Source: Methylopila sp. Yamaguchi (lineage in GTDB: Bacteria > Pseudomonadota > Alphaproteobacteria > Rhizobiales > Methylopilaceae). From it: 64,000 bases of DNA. Below the pieces are notes generated by a model that was not told the DNA's origin, searched no databases, and worked only from the letters and a program-made list of their open reading frames with translations. Position numbers and translations under genes: made by a program. Below, one piece after another: positions 29,927 to 38,837 of the stretch. The stretch covers positions 310,001 through 374,000 of the forward strand of contig NZ_BAUX01000002.1 in NCBI RefSeq assembly GCF_002897035.1. The letters run 5' to 3'. The first letter of the stretch is position 1. Each line of letters opens with the position of its first letter.

Positions 29927-32900
29927 TCAGGCGGCCTCGACCGCCACAACGCCCGGCACCGTCCGCAATGCGCCCGCGATCTGGGGCGACACGCGGTAGC
30001 GGCCGGGAAGCCGGATCTCGACCTCCGTTTCGCCCTCATCTAGCATCAGCACCACCGCGACCTCCCCGTCCCCGCCAGGCTCGAGCCGCTTCGCCAGCGC
30101 GTCCATCGGCTCGGGGGCCCGCATGAAGACCCGCACCGAGCGCTGCAGCTTCTCGGCCGCGCGGTCGAGCGGTTCGACGCTTTCCAGCCGCAACCGGACC
30201 TCGTCGCCCTCCACCGCGGCGCTGACCGAAACGATCACCGGCGTGTTGGGCTCCAGCAGGTCCCTATGCTTGGCCAGCCCCTCGGAGAAGATCACAGCCT
30301 CGTAGTGCCCCGTCGGGTCGGACAGCATGATCACGCCCATGCGATTGCCGGACTTGGTCTTACGCTCCTGCCGGGCAAGCACCGTGGCGGCGAGCCTCCC
30401 CGCCGTCGCGCCCTGCTTCGCCGCCGCGACGAAGTCCGCATAGCTGCGCACCCGCAGCTTCGCGAGCAGCGGCTTGTAGTCGTCGAGCGGATGGCCGGAC
30501 AGGAAGAAGCCGACGGAATCGTATTCGCGCTTGAGCCGTTCGCCGGTCGACCAACTCTCATGCGCCAAGGGACGGATCGGATCCGCCGACCCGCCGAACA
30601 TGTCGTGCTGGCCGACCGCCGCCGAATCGCGGGTGCGCGAGGCCACGCCCATGATCCCCTCCACGCAGGCGAGCGCCCGCGCTCGGTCCGGCTCCAGCGC
30701 GTCGAGCGCGCCGGCCTGAATCAAGCTCTCCAGCGCGCGTTTGGGCAGCGCCTTGGCGTCGAGCCGCCGCGCGAAGTCTAGCAGGTCGGCGAAACGCTTG
30801 GCGCGGCTGGCGGCCACCAAGCCTTCCACCGCCTGGCCGCCGACGCCCTTCAACGCCGCCAGCGCATAGAGAATCGCGCCGTCGTCCACGTCGAAGGCGA
30901 CGGCGGAGCGGTTGACGCAAGGCGGCTTCACCGGGATGCCGAGGCGGATGGCTTCTTGGCGGAACTCGGCCAGCTTGTCCGTCGACCCCATGTCGAGAGT
31001 CATCGAGGCCGCCAGGAACTCAACGGGGTGGTTCGCCTTGAGATAGGCGGTCTGGTAGGCGACGAGCGCATAGGCCGCCGCGTGGCTCTTGTTGAAGCCG
31101 TAGTCCGCGAACTTCGCGAGCAGATCGAAGATCGTCGAAGAATCCGCTTTGCCGATGCCGTTCTCGACGCAGCCCGTGACGAACCGCTCGCGCTGGGCGT
31201 CCATCTCGGCTCGAATCTTCTTGCCCATCGCGCGGCGCAACAGGTCGGCCTCGCCCAGCGAGTAGCCGGCGAGCGACTGCGCCGTCTGCATCACCTGCTC
31301 CTGGTAGATGATGACGCCGAATGTCTCTCCGAGGATCGGCTCGAGCTTGGGATGCGGGTACTCCGGCTTCTCCTGGCCGTGCTTGCGGGCGCAGTACACC
31401 GGGATGTTCGCCATCGGGCCCGGCCGGTACAGCGCGACCAGCGCGATGATGTCTTCGAATCGGTCCGGCTTCATGTCGGCGAGCGCGCGCCGCATTCCCG
31501 CGCTTTCCAGCTGGAACACGCCGACCGTCTCGCCACGCGCCAGCATGGCGTAGGTGGCGGCGTCGTCCAGCGGGATCTTGTCGAGCTCCACGATCACCCC
31601 ACGCCGCTTCAGCAGGTTCACGGCGGTGGTGAGGGTCGTCAGCGTCTTGAGGCCGAGGAAGTCGAACTTCACGAGGCCCGCCGGCTCCACCCATTTCATG
31701 TTGAACTGGGTGACCGGCATGTCGGAGCGCGGATCGCGGTAGAGCGGCACCAGCTCCGACAGCGGGCGGTCGCCGATCACGATGCCGGCGGCGTGGGTCG
31801 ACGCGTGGCGGTAGAGCCCCTCGAGCTTGAGCGCGATGTCGAGCATGCGCCCGACCTTCTCGTCCTCCTCGCGCGCCTCCGACAGCTTGGGCTCGTCGGC
31901 GACCGCCTGCTTCAAGGTCACGGGGTTAGCCGGGTTCTGCGGCACCAGCTTGCAGAGTTTGTCGACCTGGCCGTACGGCATCTCGAGCACGCGCCCGACG
32001 TCGCGCATCACGCCGCGCGCCTGCAGCGTGCCGAAGGTGATGATCTGCGCGACGCGGTCGAGGCCGTAGCGGGCCTGAACGTAGCGGATCACCTCCTCGC
32101 GCCGGTCCTGGCAGAAGTCGATGTCGAAGTCCGGCATCGACACGCGCTCTGGGTTCAGGAAGCGCTCGAACAGCAGGCCGAACCTCAGCGGGTCGAGATC
32201 GGTGATGGTGAGCGAATAGGCGACGAGCGAGCCTGCGCCCGACCCGCGGCCGGGGCCGACCGGGATGCCCTGGTCCTTCGCCCACTTGATGAAGTCCGCG
32301 ACGATCAGGAAGTAGCCTGGGAACTTCATCCGCTCGATGACGCCGAGCTCGAACGCGAGCCGCCGCTCGTAGGTCGCGACGTCGAGGTCCGGCGCCGGCC
32401 CATGGGCCGCGAGCCGCGCGGCGAGACCGTTCTCCGCCTGTCGGCGAAGCTCCGCCGCCTCGTCCACGACGCCGTCACCGACGGTGAAACGCGGCAAGAT
32501 CGGCTTCATCGTGCGCGGGCGATAGGCGCAGCGGCGCGCGATCTCGACGGTGTTGGCGGTCGCCTCGGGCAGATCGGCGAACAGCCGCACCATCTCCGCG
32601 CGGGACTTCAGATTGTGGTCGGCCGTGAACTGGCGACGCTCGCTTTCGGCCAGCACGCGACCTTCGGCCAGGCAGATCAGCGCGTCATGGGCCTCGTGAT
32701 CGCTCCGTTCCGCGAAGCGTGCGCCGTTGGTCGCGACGAGCGGGATCCCTTGGGCGTAGGCGAGATCGACGAGGGCCCCCTCCACCGACCGCTCGTTCGC
32801 CGTGCCGTGGCGCTGGAGTTCGACGTAGAGACCGTCGCCATAGAGCGCCGCCAGGGTCTGCAGCCGGGCGGCTGCGACGTCGTCGGCGCCCTCCAGCAGC

Positions 32901-33367
32901 ATGCGGTCGACCGGGCCCTCCGGGCCGCCGGTCAACGCGATCAGCCCGTCGCGGTGCGCCTCCAGCATCGCGAGGGTCGCGTGCGGACCTTCGTTGACGT
33001 CGCTTTCGAGGAAGGCGCGGCTGCCGAGCGCCATCAGGTTGCGGTAGCCGGTCTCGGAGCGCGCAAGCAGCACGATGAGCGGCCGGCCGGCGTCCTTCAT
33101 CGGGCGGCCGGAGCGCTCTTCGCGGTCGGCGAACTCGACGTCGAGCGCCATGCCGATGATCGGCTGCACGCCGGCCGAGGCCATCTTCTCGGAGAACTCG
33201 AGCGCTCCGAACAGGTTGTCGTCGGTGAGCGCGATCGCCGGCATGTGGTCGGCCTTCGCCGCCGCGGCGATCTTCGCGACGGTCAGCGCGCCCTCGAGCA
33301 GCGAGAAGGACGAGCGCACGTGGAGATGGACGAAGCCGAGATCGCCCTTCAATCCGCCATCGCCCAT
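29927..33367 (-). CDS. dnaE: DNA polymerase III alpha subunit (DnaE1 type)
   Basis: Replicative polymerase alpha subunit, 1146 residues from the ATG at 33367 (AGGGAG lies upstream). The PHP domain begins at FVHLHVRSSFSLLEG (residues 12-26), and the catalytic aspartates are in MPDFDIDFCQDRR (Asp413 and Asp415 here). The C-terminal region holds helix-hairpin-helix and OB-fold sequence. It lacks the features and imuA/imuB neighbours of the mutagenic DnaE2 class. A GTG one codon earlier is the alternative start. Confidence 0.95.
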   Translation of the reverse strand: MGDGGLKGDLGFVHLHVRSSFSLLEGALTVAKIAAAAKADHMPAIALTDDNLFGALEFSEKMASAGVQPIIGMALDVEFADREERSGRPMKDAGRPLIVLLARSETGYRNLMALGSRAFLESDVNEGPHATLAMLEAHRDGLIALTGGPEGPVDRMLLEGADDVAAARLQTLAALYGDGLYVELQRHGTANERSVEGALVDLAYAQGIPLVATNGARFAERSDHEAHDALICLAEGRVLAESERRQFTADHNLKSRAEMVRLFADLPEATANTVEIARRCAYRPRTMKPILPRFTVGDGVVDEAAELRRQAENGLAARLAAHGPAPDLDVATYERRLAFELGVIERMKFPGYFLIVADFIKWAKDQGIPVGPGRGSGAGSLVAYSLTITDLDPLRFGLLFERFLNPERVSMPDFDIDFCQDRREEVIRYVQARYGLDRVAQIITFGTLQARGVMRDVGRVLEMPYGQVDKLCKLVPQNPANPVTLKQAVADEPKLSEAREEDEKVGRMLDIALKLEGLYRHASTHAAGIVIGDRPLSELVPLYRDPRSDMPVTQFNMKWVEPAGLVKFDFLGLKTLTTLTTAVNLLKRRGVIVELDKIPLDDAATYAMLARGETVGVFQLESAGMRRALADMKPDRFEDIIALVALYRPGPMANIPVYCARKHGQEKPEYPHPKLEPILGETFGVIIYQEQVMQTAQSLAGYSLGEADLLRRAMGKKIRAEMDAQRERFVTGCVENGIGKADSSTIFDLLAKFADYGFNKSHAAAYALVAYQTAYLKANHPVEFLAASMTLDMGSTDKLAEFRQEAIRLGIPVKPPCVNRSAVAFDVDDGAILYALAALKGVGGQAVEGLVAASRAKRFADLLDFARRLDAKALPKRALESLIQAGALDALEPDRARALACVEGIMGVASRTRDSAAVGQHDMFGGSADPIRPLAHESWSTGERLKREYDSVGFFLSGHPLDDYKPLLAKLRVRSYADFVAAAKQGATAGRLAATVLARQERKTKSGNRMGVIMLSDPTGHYEAVIFSEGLAKHRDLLEPNTPVIVSVSAAVEGDEVRLRLESVEPLDRAAEKLQRSVRVFMRAPEPMDALAKRLEPGGDGEVAVVLMLDEGETEVEIRLPGRYRVSPQIAGALRTVPGVVAVEAA

Positions 33368-33466
33368 CACGCGCTCCCTGGTGCCGTTGCGCTCACCCTA
33401 CTCCGCCGCAAGCGCCGGCGCGCCCCGGGAGGCGCGGGTCTCCACAGGCGCTGACGGAGCCCTCGT

Positions 33467-33589
33467 TCACACCGACCCGAAGGCGTCCGCCCAGAGCACC
33501 AGCGCGCCAAAGAAGGTTATGACGGAGCCGAGCTCGATCGCCCCGCCTACTACCCCGAGCACCAAGTTCCAACCGCCGGTCCGGTCCAT
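33467..33589 (-). CDS. Putative 40-residue membrane protein upstream of dnaE
   Basis: A small open frame starting MDRTGGWNLVLGVVGG with a hydrophobic stretch over about residues 8-33 and ending WADAFGSV. Codons are GC-rich in the third position like real genes here, and GGGAG lies 8 bases before the ATG. A LexA-like site overlapping a plausible promoter is just upstream. No family was recognised. The size and context recall SOS-induced division inhibitors such as Caulobacter SidA, but sequence similarity is not claimed. It could also be part of the dnaE leader. Confidence 0.45.
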   Translation of the reverse strand: MDRTGGWNLVLGVVGGAIELGSVITFFGALVLWADAFGSV

Positions 33590-33616
33590 GACGCACTCCC
33601 GTTCTGGACTTGTTAT

Positions 33617-33650
33617 GTTCCTATTTTGTTTCTTCTCCACAGGAGGTCAA
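33617..33650 (-). promoter_or_regulatory. LexA-like box over a putative promoter
   Basis: The plus strand reads GTTC-N7-GTTT (33617-33631), one base away from the alphaproteobacterial LexA direct repeat GTTC-N7-GTTC. On the minus strand TTGACC (33650-33645) is a -35 candidate and AAAATA/AAATAG after 17-18 bases is a weak -10 overlapping the box. The start point would be some 25 bases before the 40-residue ORF and about 250 before dnaE. Confidence 0.4.
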
Positions 33651-34046
33651 GCGGTTTCGCCCAGGCGCGGAAACCGGGCGCGCGAGGTGGTTAAGGAAAA
33701 GGACGGTACGGGCGTTCGCAGGTTAACGCGAGGAGTCGGCATCCCGTCGAACTCGACAAAAACGGCGAGCCTTGCTTCCGATGGGCATCGATGCTCGTGG
33801 CGCCGGCCGCCGAGGCCGGCCCGCGACATGGGGAGGCCCCGCGTTCTTCGGGAGGCGCGACGCGCGCGGCCTCTCGGAGAAGGCCTTCGCCCAGAGCGCA
33901 GCCGCCTCTGACAAAAAACTTCGTCACGCGCGGCGGTGGCCGGGCAACCCAGGCTCATGTCGAACTGCGCCCGGAGGCGTCGTGGATGACCGCGCGGAGG
34001 GGCGCACATGACGGCGTGATGTTCTGAACCGCTCAGGGCCCCGCCA
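33651..34046. other. Spacer between the small ORF and lolD with no convincing gene
   Basis: About 400 bases with several short unsupported open frames on both strands. They have no ribosome-binding site, no recognised motif and overlap one another, so I call no gene. A GC-rich partial palindrome (GCCGGCC...GGCCGGC) lies near 33801-33820. Confidence 0.6.
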
Positions 34047-34070
34047 AAGGCCCAACAAGCCCCGGGCCTT
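34047..34070 (-). terminator. Weak terminator after lolD
   Basis: Seven-base-pair stem AAGGCCC/GGGCCTT with a 10-base loop just beyond the lolD stop; three U's follow on the minus-strand transcript. It probably ends the proS-lolC-lolD transcript but is a weak Rho-independent terminator by sequence. Confidence 0.45.
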
Positions 34071-34075
34071 GCGCT

Positions 34076-34819
34076 TCAGACTTCGACCAGCACCCCATCG
34101 CGCAGGGTCACGCGGCGGTCGAGCGTCGCGGCGAGGTCGAGGTTGTGGGTCGCGACCATAGCGGAGAGGCCCGAGGCGCGGGCGAGCGCTGTGAGCGTCT
34201 GGAACACGTGCGCCGAGGTGGTGGGGTCGAGGTTGCCGGTCGGCTCGTCCGCAAACAGCAGGCGCGGCGCGTTGGCGACGGCGCGGGCGATGGCCACGCG
34301 CTGCTGCTCGCCGCCGGAGAGCTCCGCCGGGCGATGCGTCAGGCGTTTGCCCAGGCCGAGATAACCGAGCAGGTCCTTCGCACGGCTCTCCGCCTCTTTC
34401 GGCGCAAGGCCTCGGATCAGCTGCGGCATCACCACGTTCTCCAGCGCGGAGAACTCCGGCAGCAGGTGGTGAAACTGGTAGACGAAACCGATCTGATTGC
34501 GGCGGATCGCGGTGCGCGCGTCGTCGGACAGGCCAGAGGTCGGCTCGCCGTCGAGGAACACCTCGCCGCCGTCCGGACGCTCCAGCAGGCCCGCGACGTG
34601 GAGGAGCGTCGACTTGCCCGTGCCCGAAGGCGCGATCAGCGCGATCGATTCGCCCGCGTTCATCACCATCGAGGCTCCGGCCAGCACCTCGAGGGTCGCC
34701 TCGCCCTGGCGGTAGCGCCGCACGACGCCGTCGAGCACCAGCAGCGGCGGCCGCTCCTCGTAGGACCCCCCGGGGGCGTCGTCGTGATCGAGATCGGTGT
34801 GGGTGTCGACGTCGCTCAT
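34076..34819 (-). CDS. lolD: Lipoprotein-releasing ABC transporter ATPase LolD
   Basis: ATPase (247 residues) of the Lol complex, which lifts lipoproteins out of the inner membrane. Walker A is APSGTGKST (63-71; Ala replaces the first Gly), the signature LSGGEQQR at about 157-164, Walker B LLFADEPT at 177-184, and the switch His in VATHNLDLA. The ATG at 34819 overlaps the lolC/E stop (ATGA); a longer frame inside the upstream gene is discarded. It forms an operon with lolC/E and proS. Confidence 0.93.
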   Translation of the reverse strand: MSDVDTHTDLDHDDAPGGSYEERPPLLVLDGVVRRYRQGEATLEVLAGASMVMNAGESIALIAPSGTGKSTLLHVAGLLERPDGGEVFLDGEPTSGLSDDARTAIRRNQIGFVYQFHHLLPEFSALENVVMPQLIRGLAPKEAESRAKDLLGYLGLGKRLTHRPAELSGGEQQRVAIARAVANAPRLLFADEPTGNLDPTTSAHVFQTLTALARASGLSAMVATHNLDLAATLDRRVTLRDGVLVEV

Positions 34820-36111
34820 TCGTAGCGCAGCGCCTCCACGGGATCGAGCTTCGCCGCGCGCCACGAGGGGTAGAGCGTGGCGAGCACGGAAAGCGCCAAG
34901 GCCATCAGCACCACGGTCGCGGTCTCCCGCAGGTTGGGGTCCGCCGGCAGCTGGCTGAGGAAATAGACCTCGGGCGAGAACAGCTCGGTCCCGGTGAGAT
35001 AGGCCATGAAGGCGCGGATCGCCTCGATGTTCACGCACACGATCATGCCGAGGGCGAAGCCCGCCAGCGTGCCGACCACGCCGATGCTGGCCCCGGTGAT
35101 CAGGAAGATGCGCATCACCGCCCCGCTGGTCGCGCCCATGGTGCGCAGGATCGCGATGTCGCGCCCCTTGTCCTTCACCAGCATGATCAGGCCCGAGATG
35201 ATGTTGAGCGCCGCCACCAGCACGATCAGCGTGAGAATCAGAAACATCACGTTCCGCTCCACCTCCAGCGCCGAGAAGAAGGTCTTGTTGCGGTCGCGCC
35301 AATCCAGCAGGTAGACGGCGCGGCCGGCGGCGGCCTGCAGCTCCGGTTTGACCCTGTCGATGGCGTCGGGGTCGTCGAGGTAGATCTCCATCGAGGAGAC
35401 GTCGTCCTCGCGGTTGAAATAGGCCTGCGCCTCGCCGAGCGGCATGAAGACGATCGCCGCGTCGTACTCCGACATGCCGATCTCGAAGATCGCCGCCACC
35501 CGGTAGCCCTTGATGCGCGGCGTCACTCCCATGGGCGTCACCGCGCCGCGCGGGGTGACGAGCGAGATGGTGTCGCCGGCGCGCACGCCGAGCTGGTCGG
35601 CGAGGCGGCGGCCGATCAGCAACCCTTCCCCGTCATCGAAGCCTTCGAGCGTGCCTTCGCGGATGGTCCGCGAGACCAGCGGCAACTTGCCGAGCTCCTG
35701 CGCGCGCACGCCCCGCACGAGCACGCCGCCCGACGCGGAGGGCGAGGACACCAGCGCCTGCCCCTCCACCTGCGGAATGACGTACTTCACGCCGTCGACC
35801 TTCCCCAGCCGGTCGGCCAGCGCGAGGTAATCCGTCAGCGGCCCGTCGATGGGCTGCACCACGGCGTGGCCGTTGATGCCGAGGATTTTGGAGAGCAGCT
35901 CGGTGCGGAAGCCGTTCATCACCGCCATCACAATGATGAGCGTGGCGACGCCAAGCGTGATGCCGAGGAACGAGAAGCCCGCGATAACCGAAATGAACCC
36001 CTCGCGGCGGCGGGCGCGGAGGTAGCGCCCCGCGATCAGCCACTCAAAACGGGCGAAGGGCCGCGTCGCGCCGGGCGCGGCTCCGTCGGCTACGTCGCGG
36101 GCGTCGGTCAT
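34816..36111 (-). CDS. lolC: Lipoprotein-releasing ABC transporter permease LolC/E
   Basis: Inner-membrane permease of 431 residues with the MacB/FtsX topology: a first helix near residues 40-62 ([20 protein letters not shown]), a large periplasmic domain, then three helices at the C-terminus (about 290-310, 336-360, 395-415). NGHAVV in the N-terminal periplasmic part and the family motif [16 protein letters not shown]-like ([20 protein letters not shown]) are diagnostic of LolC/E. One permease gene is present, as in many alphaproteobacteria that use a LolF-type homodimer. Next to lolD and 8 bases after proS. Confidence 0.9.
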   Translation of the reverse strand: MTDARDVADGAAPGATRPFARFEWLIAGRYLRARRREGFISVIAGFSFLGITLGVATLIIVMAVMNGFRTELLSKILGINGHAVVQPIDGPLTDYLALADRLGKVDGVKYVIPQVEGQALVSSPSASGGVLVRGVRAQELGKLPLVSRTIREGTLEGFDDGEGLLIGRRLADQLGVRAGDTISLVTPRGAVTPMGVTPRIKGYRVAAIFEIGMSEYDAAIVFMPLGEAQAYFNREDDVSSMEIYLDDPDAIDRVKPELQAAAGRAVYLLDWRDRNKTFFSALEVERNVMFLILTLIVLVAALNIISGLIMLVKDKGRDIAILRTMGATSGAVMRIFLITGASIGVVGTLAGFALGMIVCVNIEAIRAFMAYLTGTELFSPEVYFLSQLPADPNLRETATVVLMALALSVLATLYPSWRAAKLDPVEALRYE

Positions 36112-36119
36112 TCGGGGCG

Positions 36120-37445
36120 TCAGCTCGCGGTCAGCGCGTTGAGGGCCGCGTCGACGCTCAGCTGCTCGGGCGCGCCCGGCCCGCGGCGCTTCAGCTCCAC
36201 CACGCCGTTCGCAAGGCCCTTCGGCCCGACGACGAGGCGCCAGGGCAGGCCGATGAGGTCCATGGTCGCGAACTTCGCGCCGGCCCGGTCGTCGGTGTCG
36301 TCATAGAGCACGTCGATGCCCTGCCCTTTGAGCTTGGCGTAGAGGTCTTCGCAGGCCGCGTCGCAGGCCGAATCCCCAGGCTTCAAGTTCACGAGCCCGA
36401 CCTTGAACGGCGCGACCGCATCCGGCCAGATGATTCCGGCGTCGTCATGGCCGGCTTCGATGATCGCGGCGGCGAGCCGCGACGGACCGATGCCGTAGGA
36501 GCCCATGTGAACGGCGACGTCCTTGCCGTCGGGTCCCGTCACCTTGGCGCCCATCGCCTCGGAGTACTTCGTGCCGAAATAGAAGATGTGTCCGACCTCG
36601 ATGCCGCGGGCCGAAAGGCGACTCGCCTCCGGCGTCTCCGCGAACTTCGCCTCGTCGTGCATCTCCTCGGTCGCAGCGTAGAGGCTCGTCCACTTATCCA
36701 CGATCGCCTGCAGGCCGGCGGCGTCGTCGAAGTCGACGTCGAGGCCCGGCGTGTCGAAGTTCAGGTAATCCTCATGACAGAACACGGCGCTCTCGCCGGT
36801 CTTCGCCAGGATGATGAACTCGTGGGACAGGTCGCCGCCGATCGGGCCGGTGTCGGCCGCCATCGGAATCGCCTTCAGCCCGAGCCGCGCGAAGGTGCGG
36901 AGGTAGGCCGTGAACATGCGGTTGTAGGAGGTGCGGGCGGCCTCCTTGTCGAGATCGAAGGAGTAGGCGTCCTTCATCAGGAACTCCCGTGAGCGCATCA
37001 CGCCGAAGCGCGGCCGCACCTCGTCCCGGAACTTCCACTGGATGTGGTAGAGGTTCTTCGGCAGGTCCTTGTAGGAGCGGACGCTCGACCGGAAGATCTC
37101 GGTGATCATCTCCTCGTTGGTCGGGCCGTAGAGCATCTCCCGGTCGTGCCGGTCCTTGATGCGCAGCATCTCCTTGCCGTAGGCGTCGTAGCGCCCGCTT
37201 TCGCGCCACAGGTCGGCCAGCTGGATGGTGGGCATCAGCAGCTCGATCGCGCCGGCGCGATCCTGCTCCTCCCGGATCACGCGGCAGATGTTGTTCAGCA
37301 CCTTCAGCCCGAGCGGCAGCCAGGCGTAGATCCCGGCGGCCTCCTGCCGGATCATTCCCGCCCGCAGCATCAGACGGTGGGAGACGATCTCCGCCTCCTT
37401 GGGCGCGTCGCGCAGGATGGGCATGAAGTAACGGCTGAGGCGCAT
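36120..37445 (-). CDS. proS: Prolyl-tRNA synthetase, short alphaproteobacterial form
   Basis: Class II aminoacyl-tRNA synthetase (441 residues) charging tRNA-Pro. Motif 2-like [19 protein letters not shown] and motif 3 [14 protein letters not shown] are visible, and the anticodon-binding domain is at the C-terminus. It lacks the roughly 180-residue editing insertion present in the 572-residue E. coli enzyme, typical of alphaproteobacteria. The ATG at 37445 ([19 protein letters not shown]) is chosen; the frame continues upstream for 108 codons with no homology and is dropped. It begins an operon with lolC/E and lolD. Confidence 0.95.
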   Translation of the reverse strand: MRLSRYFMPILRDAPKEAEIVSHRLMLRAGMIRQEAAGIYAWLPLGLKVLNNICRVIREEQDRAGAIELLMPTIQLADLWRESGRYDAYGKEMLRIKDRHDREMLYGPTNEEMITEIFRSSVRSYKDLPKNLYHIQWKFRDEVRPRFGVMRSREFLMKDAYSFDLDKEAARTSYNRMFTAYLRTFARLGLKAIPMAADTGPIGGDLSHEFIILAKTGESAVFCHEDYLNFDTPGLDVDFDDAAGLQAIVDKWTSLYAATEEMHDEAKFAETPEASRLSARGIEVGHIFYFGTKYSEAMGAKVTGPDGKDVAVHMGSYGIGPSRLAAAIIEAGHDDAGIIWPDAVAPFKVGLVNLKPGDSACDAACEDLYAKLKGQGIDVLYDDTDDRAGAKFATMDLIGLPWRLVVGPKGLANGVVELKRRGPGAPEQLSVDAALNALTAS

Positions 37446-37862
37446 GACGTCCGACGGCTCCGGGAGAGGGCGCGGGCGAAGCGACAAATCGCGCGCCCGC
37501 GCGACGGCCGGAACGAAACCCGATGCCCCCGGAAAACACAAGCCGCGACGTCGCCGCGTGGCCCATCTCGCAAATTTCGTTGAATTTAGAGCGGCCGAGC
37601 TCAGGATTTCAGGCCCCGAACTTTTGGCTCTTTTTTTTGGCGCCGGATGCACAAATAGGTGACAACCCGCCGCAGGCGCGCTACGGTCTCGACATAACAA
37701 AGGGCCGCCCGGCGACGTTGCCACGCTGGGCCAAACAGCGGTCCAAGTCTTGGGAGGATGTCCGTTCATCGCGTCTTCGACGCGTTAGACGGTCGAAATG
37801 CGCCGAAGTCCCGCACCGCTCGCGGCGCGTCGACCAAGAACGGACTCGGAAAAAGAAACTCC
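37446..37862. other. proS leader and intergenic DNA, no gene called
   Basis: AT-richer than the surroundings, with a run of eight or nine T's at about 37629-37637 (A's on the proS-sense strand). Open frames here are short and basic with no recognisable start signals. It presumably contains the proS promoter, which I could not assign with confidence. Confidence 0.6.
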
Positions 37863-37893
37863 AAAAAAGCAGGGCGTAGGCTCTGCTTTTTTT
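37863..37893. terminator. Strong bidirectional terminator
   Basis: A stem of 13 bp (AAAAAAGCAGGGC/GCTCTGCTTTTTT with one G-T pair) closing a 4-base loop, flanked by A and T runs on both sides. On the minus strand it ends the nuo-birA-rnj-mce-DUF1467 transcript, 114 bases beyond the DUF1467 stop. It would also end any plus-strand transcript from the 37446-37862 region. Confidence 0.8.
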
Positions 37894-38006
37894 ATTTGCG
37901 CGGGCGGCTCTGCGAGGGCGGCGCTCGTCGCCGACGTCCCCCCGACGCCCAAGTCCCGAGCCGACCTAAATGTGGCGGCTGAAGCTTCGGTCGCGAAACC
38001 CGCGTC

Positions 38007-38285
38007 CTAAACCTGCTCGAACTTCGGGAAGAACGGCACGTCGTCGAGCGTGAAGTGGCTCTGGGTCAGCAGCCAGAACACGAACAGGAAGACGCCGGTC
38101 GCGGCGAGCGTGGTTAGTCCCACGATGCGCCAGCCGCGCAGGCGGACCGGGGCGCTGGGCTCGGTGCCGGGGATCACCTCGCCGGCGTCGAACTGCGAGC
38201 GCATGCCGAAAGGCAGAATGGCGAACAGCGTGATCCACCAGATCACGAAGTAGATCGCCGCCCAGCTGACCAGCGGGAAGATCAC
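38007..38285 (-). CDS. DUF1467 family inner-membrane protein
   Basis: A 92-residue protein with two predicted membrane helices (about 4-26 and 56-77). The opening VISWWITLFAILPFGMRSQ-like segment (YFVIWWITLFAILPFGMRSQ) is diagnostic of DUF1467, a family found almost only in alphaproteobacteria and usually next to mce and RNase J genes. The start is a GTG overlapping the mce stop by 4 bases (GTGA). The function is unknown. Confidence 0.88.
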   Translation of the reverse strand: MIFPLVSWAAIYFVIWWITLFAILPFGMRSQFDAGEVIPGTEPSAPVRLRGWRIVGLTTLAATGVFLFVFWLLTQSHFTLDDVPFFPKFEQV

Positions 38286-38686
38286 GCCTGCTCGAGCTCC
38301 ACCAGGGTCCCCAGCATGTCCTTGGGGTGCAGGAACAGAACGGGCTTGCCGTGGGCGCCGATCTTGGGCTCGCCGGAGCCGAGCACGCGCGCGCCCTTCG
38401 CCTTCAGCTGGTCGCGCGCAACCAGGATGTCGTCCACCTCGTAGCAGACGTGGTGGATGCCGCCGGCGGGCGCGCGGTCGAGAAAGGCCTGGATCGGCGA
38501 GTTCGCGCCGAGCGGGGCGAGGAGCTCGATCTTCGTGTTCGGCAGTTCGATGAACACCACAGTCACGCCGTGGTCGGGCTCGTCGGTCGCGGGGGTGACC
38601 GTCGCGCCGAGCGTGTCGCGATAGACCGCGGTCGCGGCCTCGAGGTCCGGCACGGCGATGGCGACGTGGTTCAGGCGGCCGATCAT
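38282..38686 (-). CDS. mce: Methylmalonyl-CoA epimerase
   Basis: Epimerase (134 residues) of the vicinal-oxygen-chelate (glyoxalase) superfamily that interconverts (R)- and (S)-methylmalonyl-CoA in propionate and ethylmalonyl-CoA metabolism. The VOC metal ligands fit His7, His79 and Glu130, and the motif HHVCYEVDDI plus LHPKDMLGTLVELEQ are typical. Upstream is rnj, separated by a dispersed repeat; downstream the DUF1467 gene overlaps by 4 bases. Confidence 0.92.
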   Translation of the reverse strand: MIGRLNHVAIAVPDLEAATAVYRDTLGATVTPATDEPDHGVTVVFIELPNTKIELLAPLGANSPIQAFLDRAPAGGIHHVCYEVDDILVARDQLKAKGARVLGSGEPKIGAHGKPVLFLHPKDMLGTLVELEQA

Positions 38687-38697
38687 CTGCTTCGCTC

Positions 38698-38807
38698 CGT
38701 CATCCCGGCGGAGCGGCTGAGCCGCGAACAGCCGGGATCGTGATCAGGATCAAGCGCCTGCCGACGGCGATCCCGGCTCTCCGCTCATCGCTTCGGCCGG
38801 GATGACG
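38698..38807. repeat. Dispersed palindromic repeat, copy A
   Basis: 110 bp with perfect 12-bp terminal inverted repeats CGTCATCCCGGC/GCCGGGATGACG and an inner 11-bp pair AGCCGGGATCG/CGATCCCGGCT. It lies in the mce-rnj spacer. It shares the ends and the segment CTTCGGCCGGGAT with copy B at 61143-61246. Confidence 0.85.
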
Positions 38808-38837
38808 CGCTGGGCGGCGGGCGCTCCTAGCGCTCGC

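Noticed and set aside
33772-34011. Plus-strand 79-codon open frame in the dnaE-lolD spacer, and an overlapping 78-codon one.
   Set aside because: Both are Arg/Pro/Gly-rich with no ribosome-binding site and no family; they overlap each other and minus-strand frames of similar quality.
37446-37769. Upstream extension of proS by 108 codons.
   Set aside because: No similarity to synthetases; ProS family starts at MRLSRYF. The extension sequence is low-complexity.
37758-37982. Plus-strand basic 74-codon frame with an ATG after GGAGG.
   Set aside because: It reads through the strong terminator at 37863-37893, and its sequence shows no fold or family.
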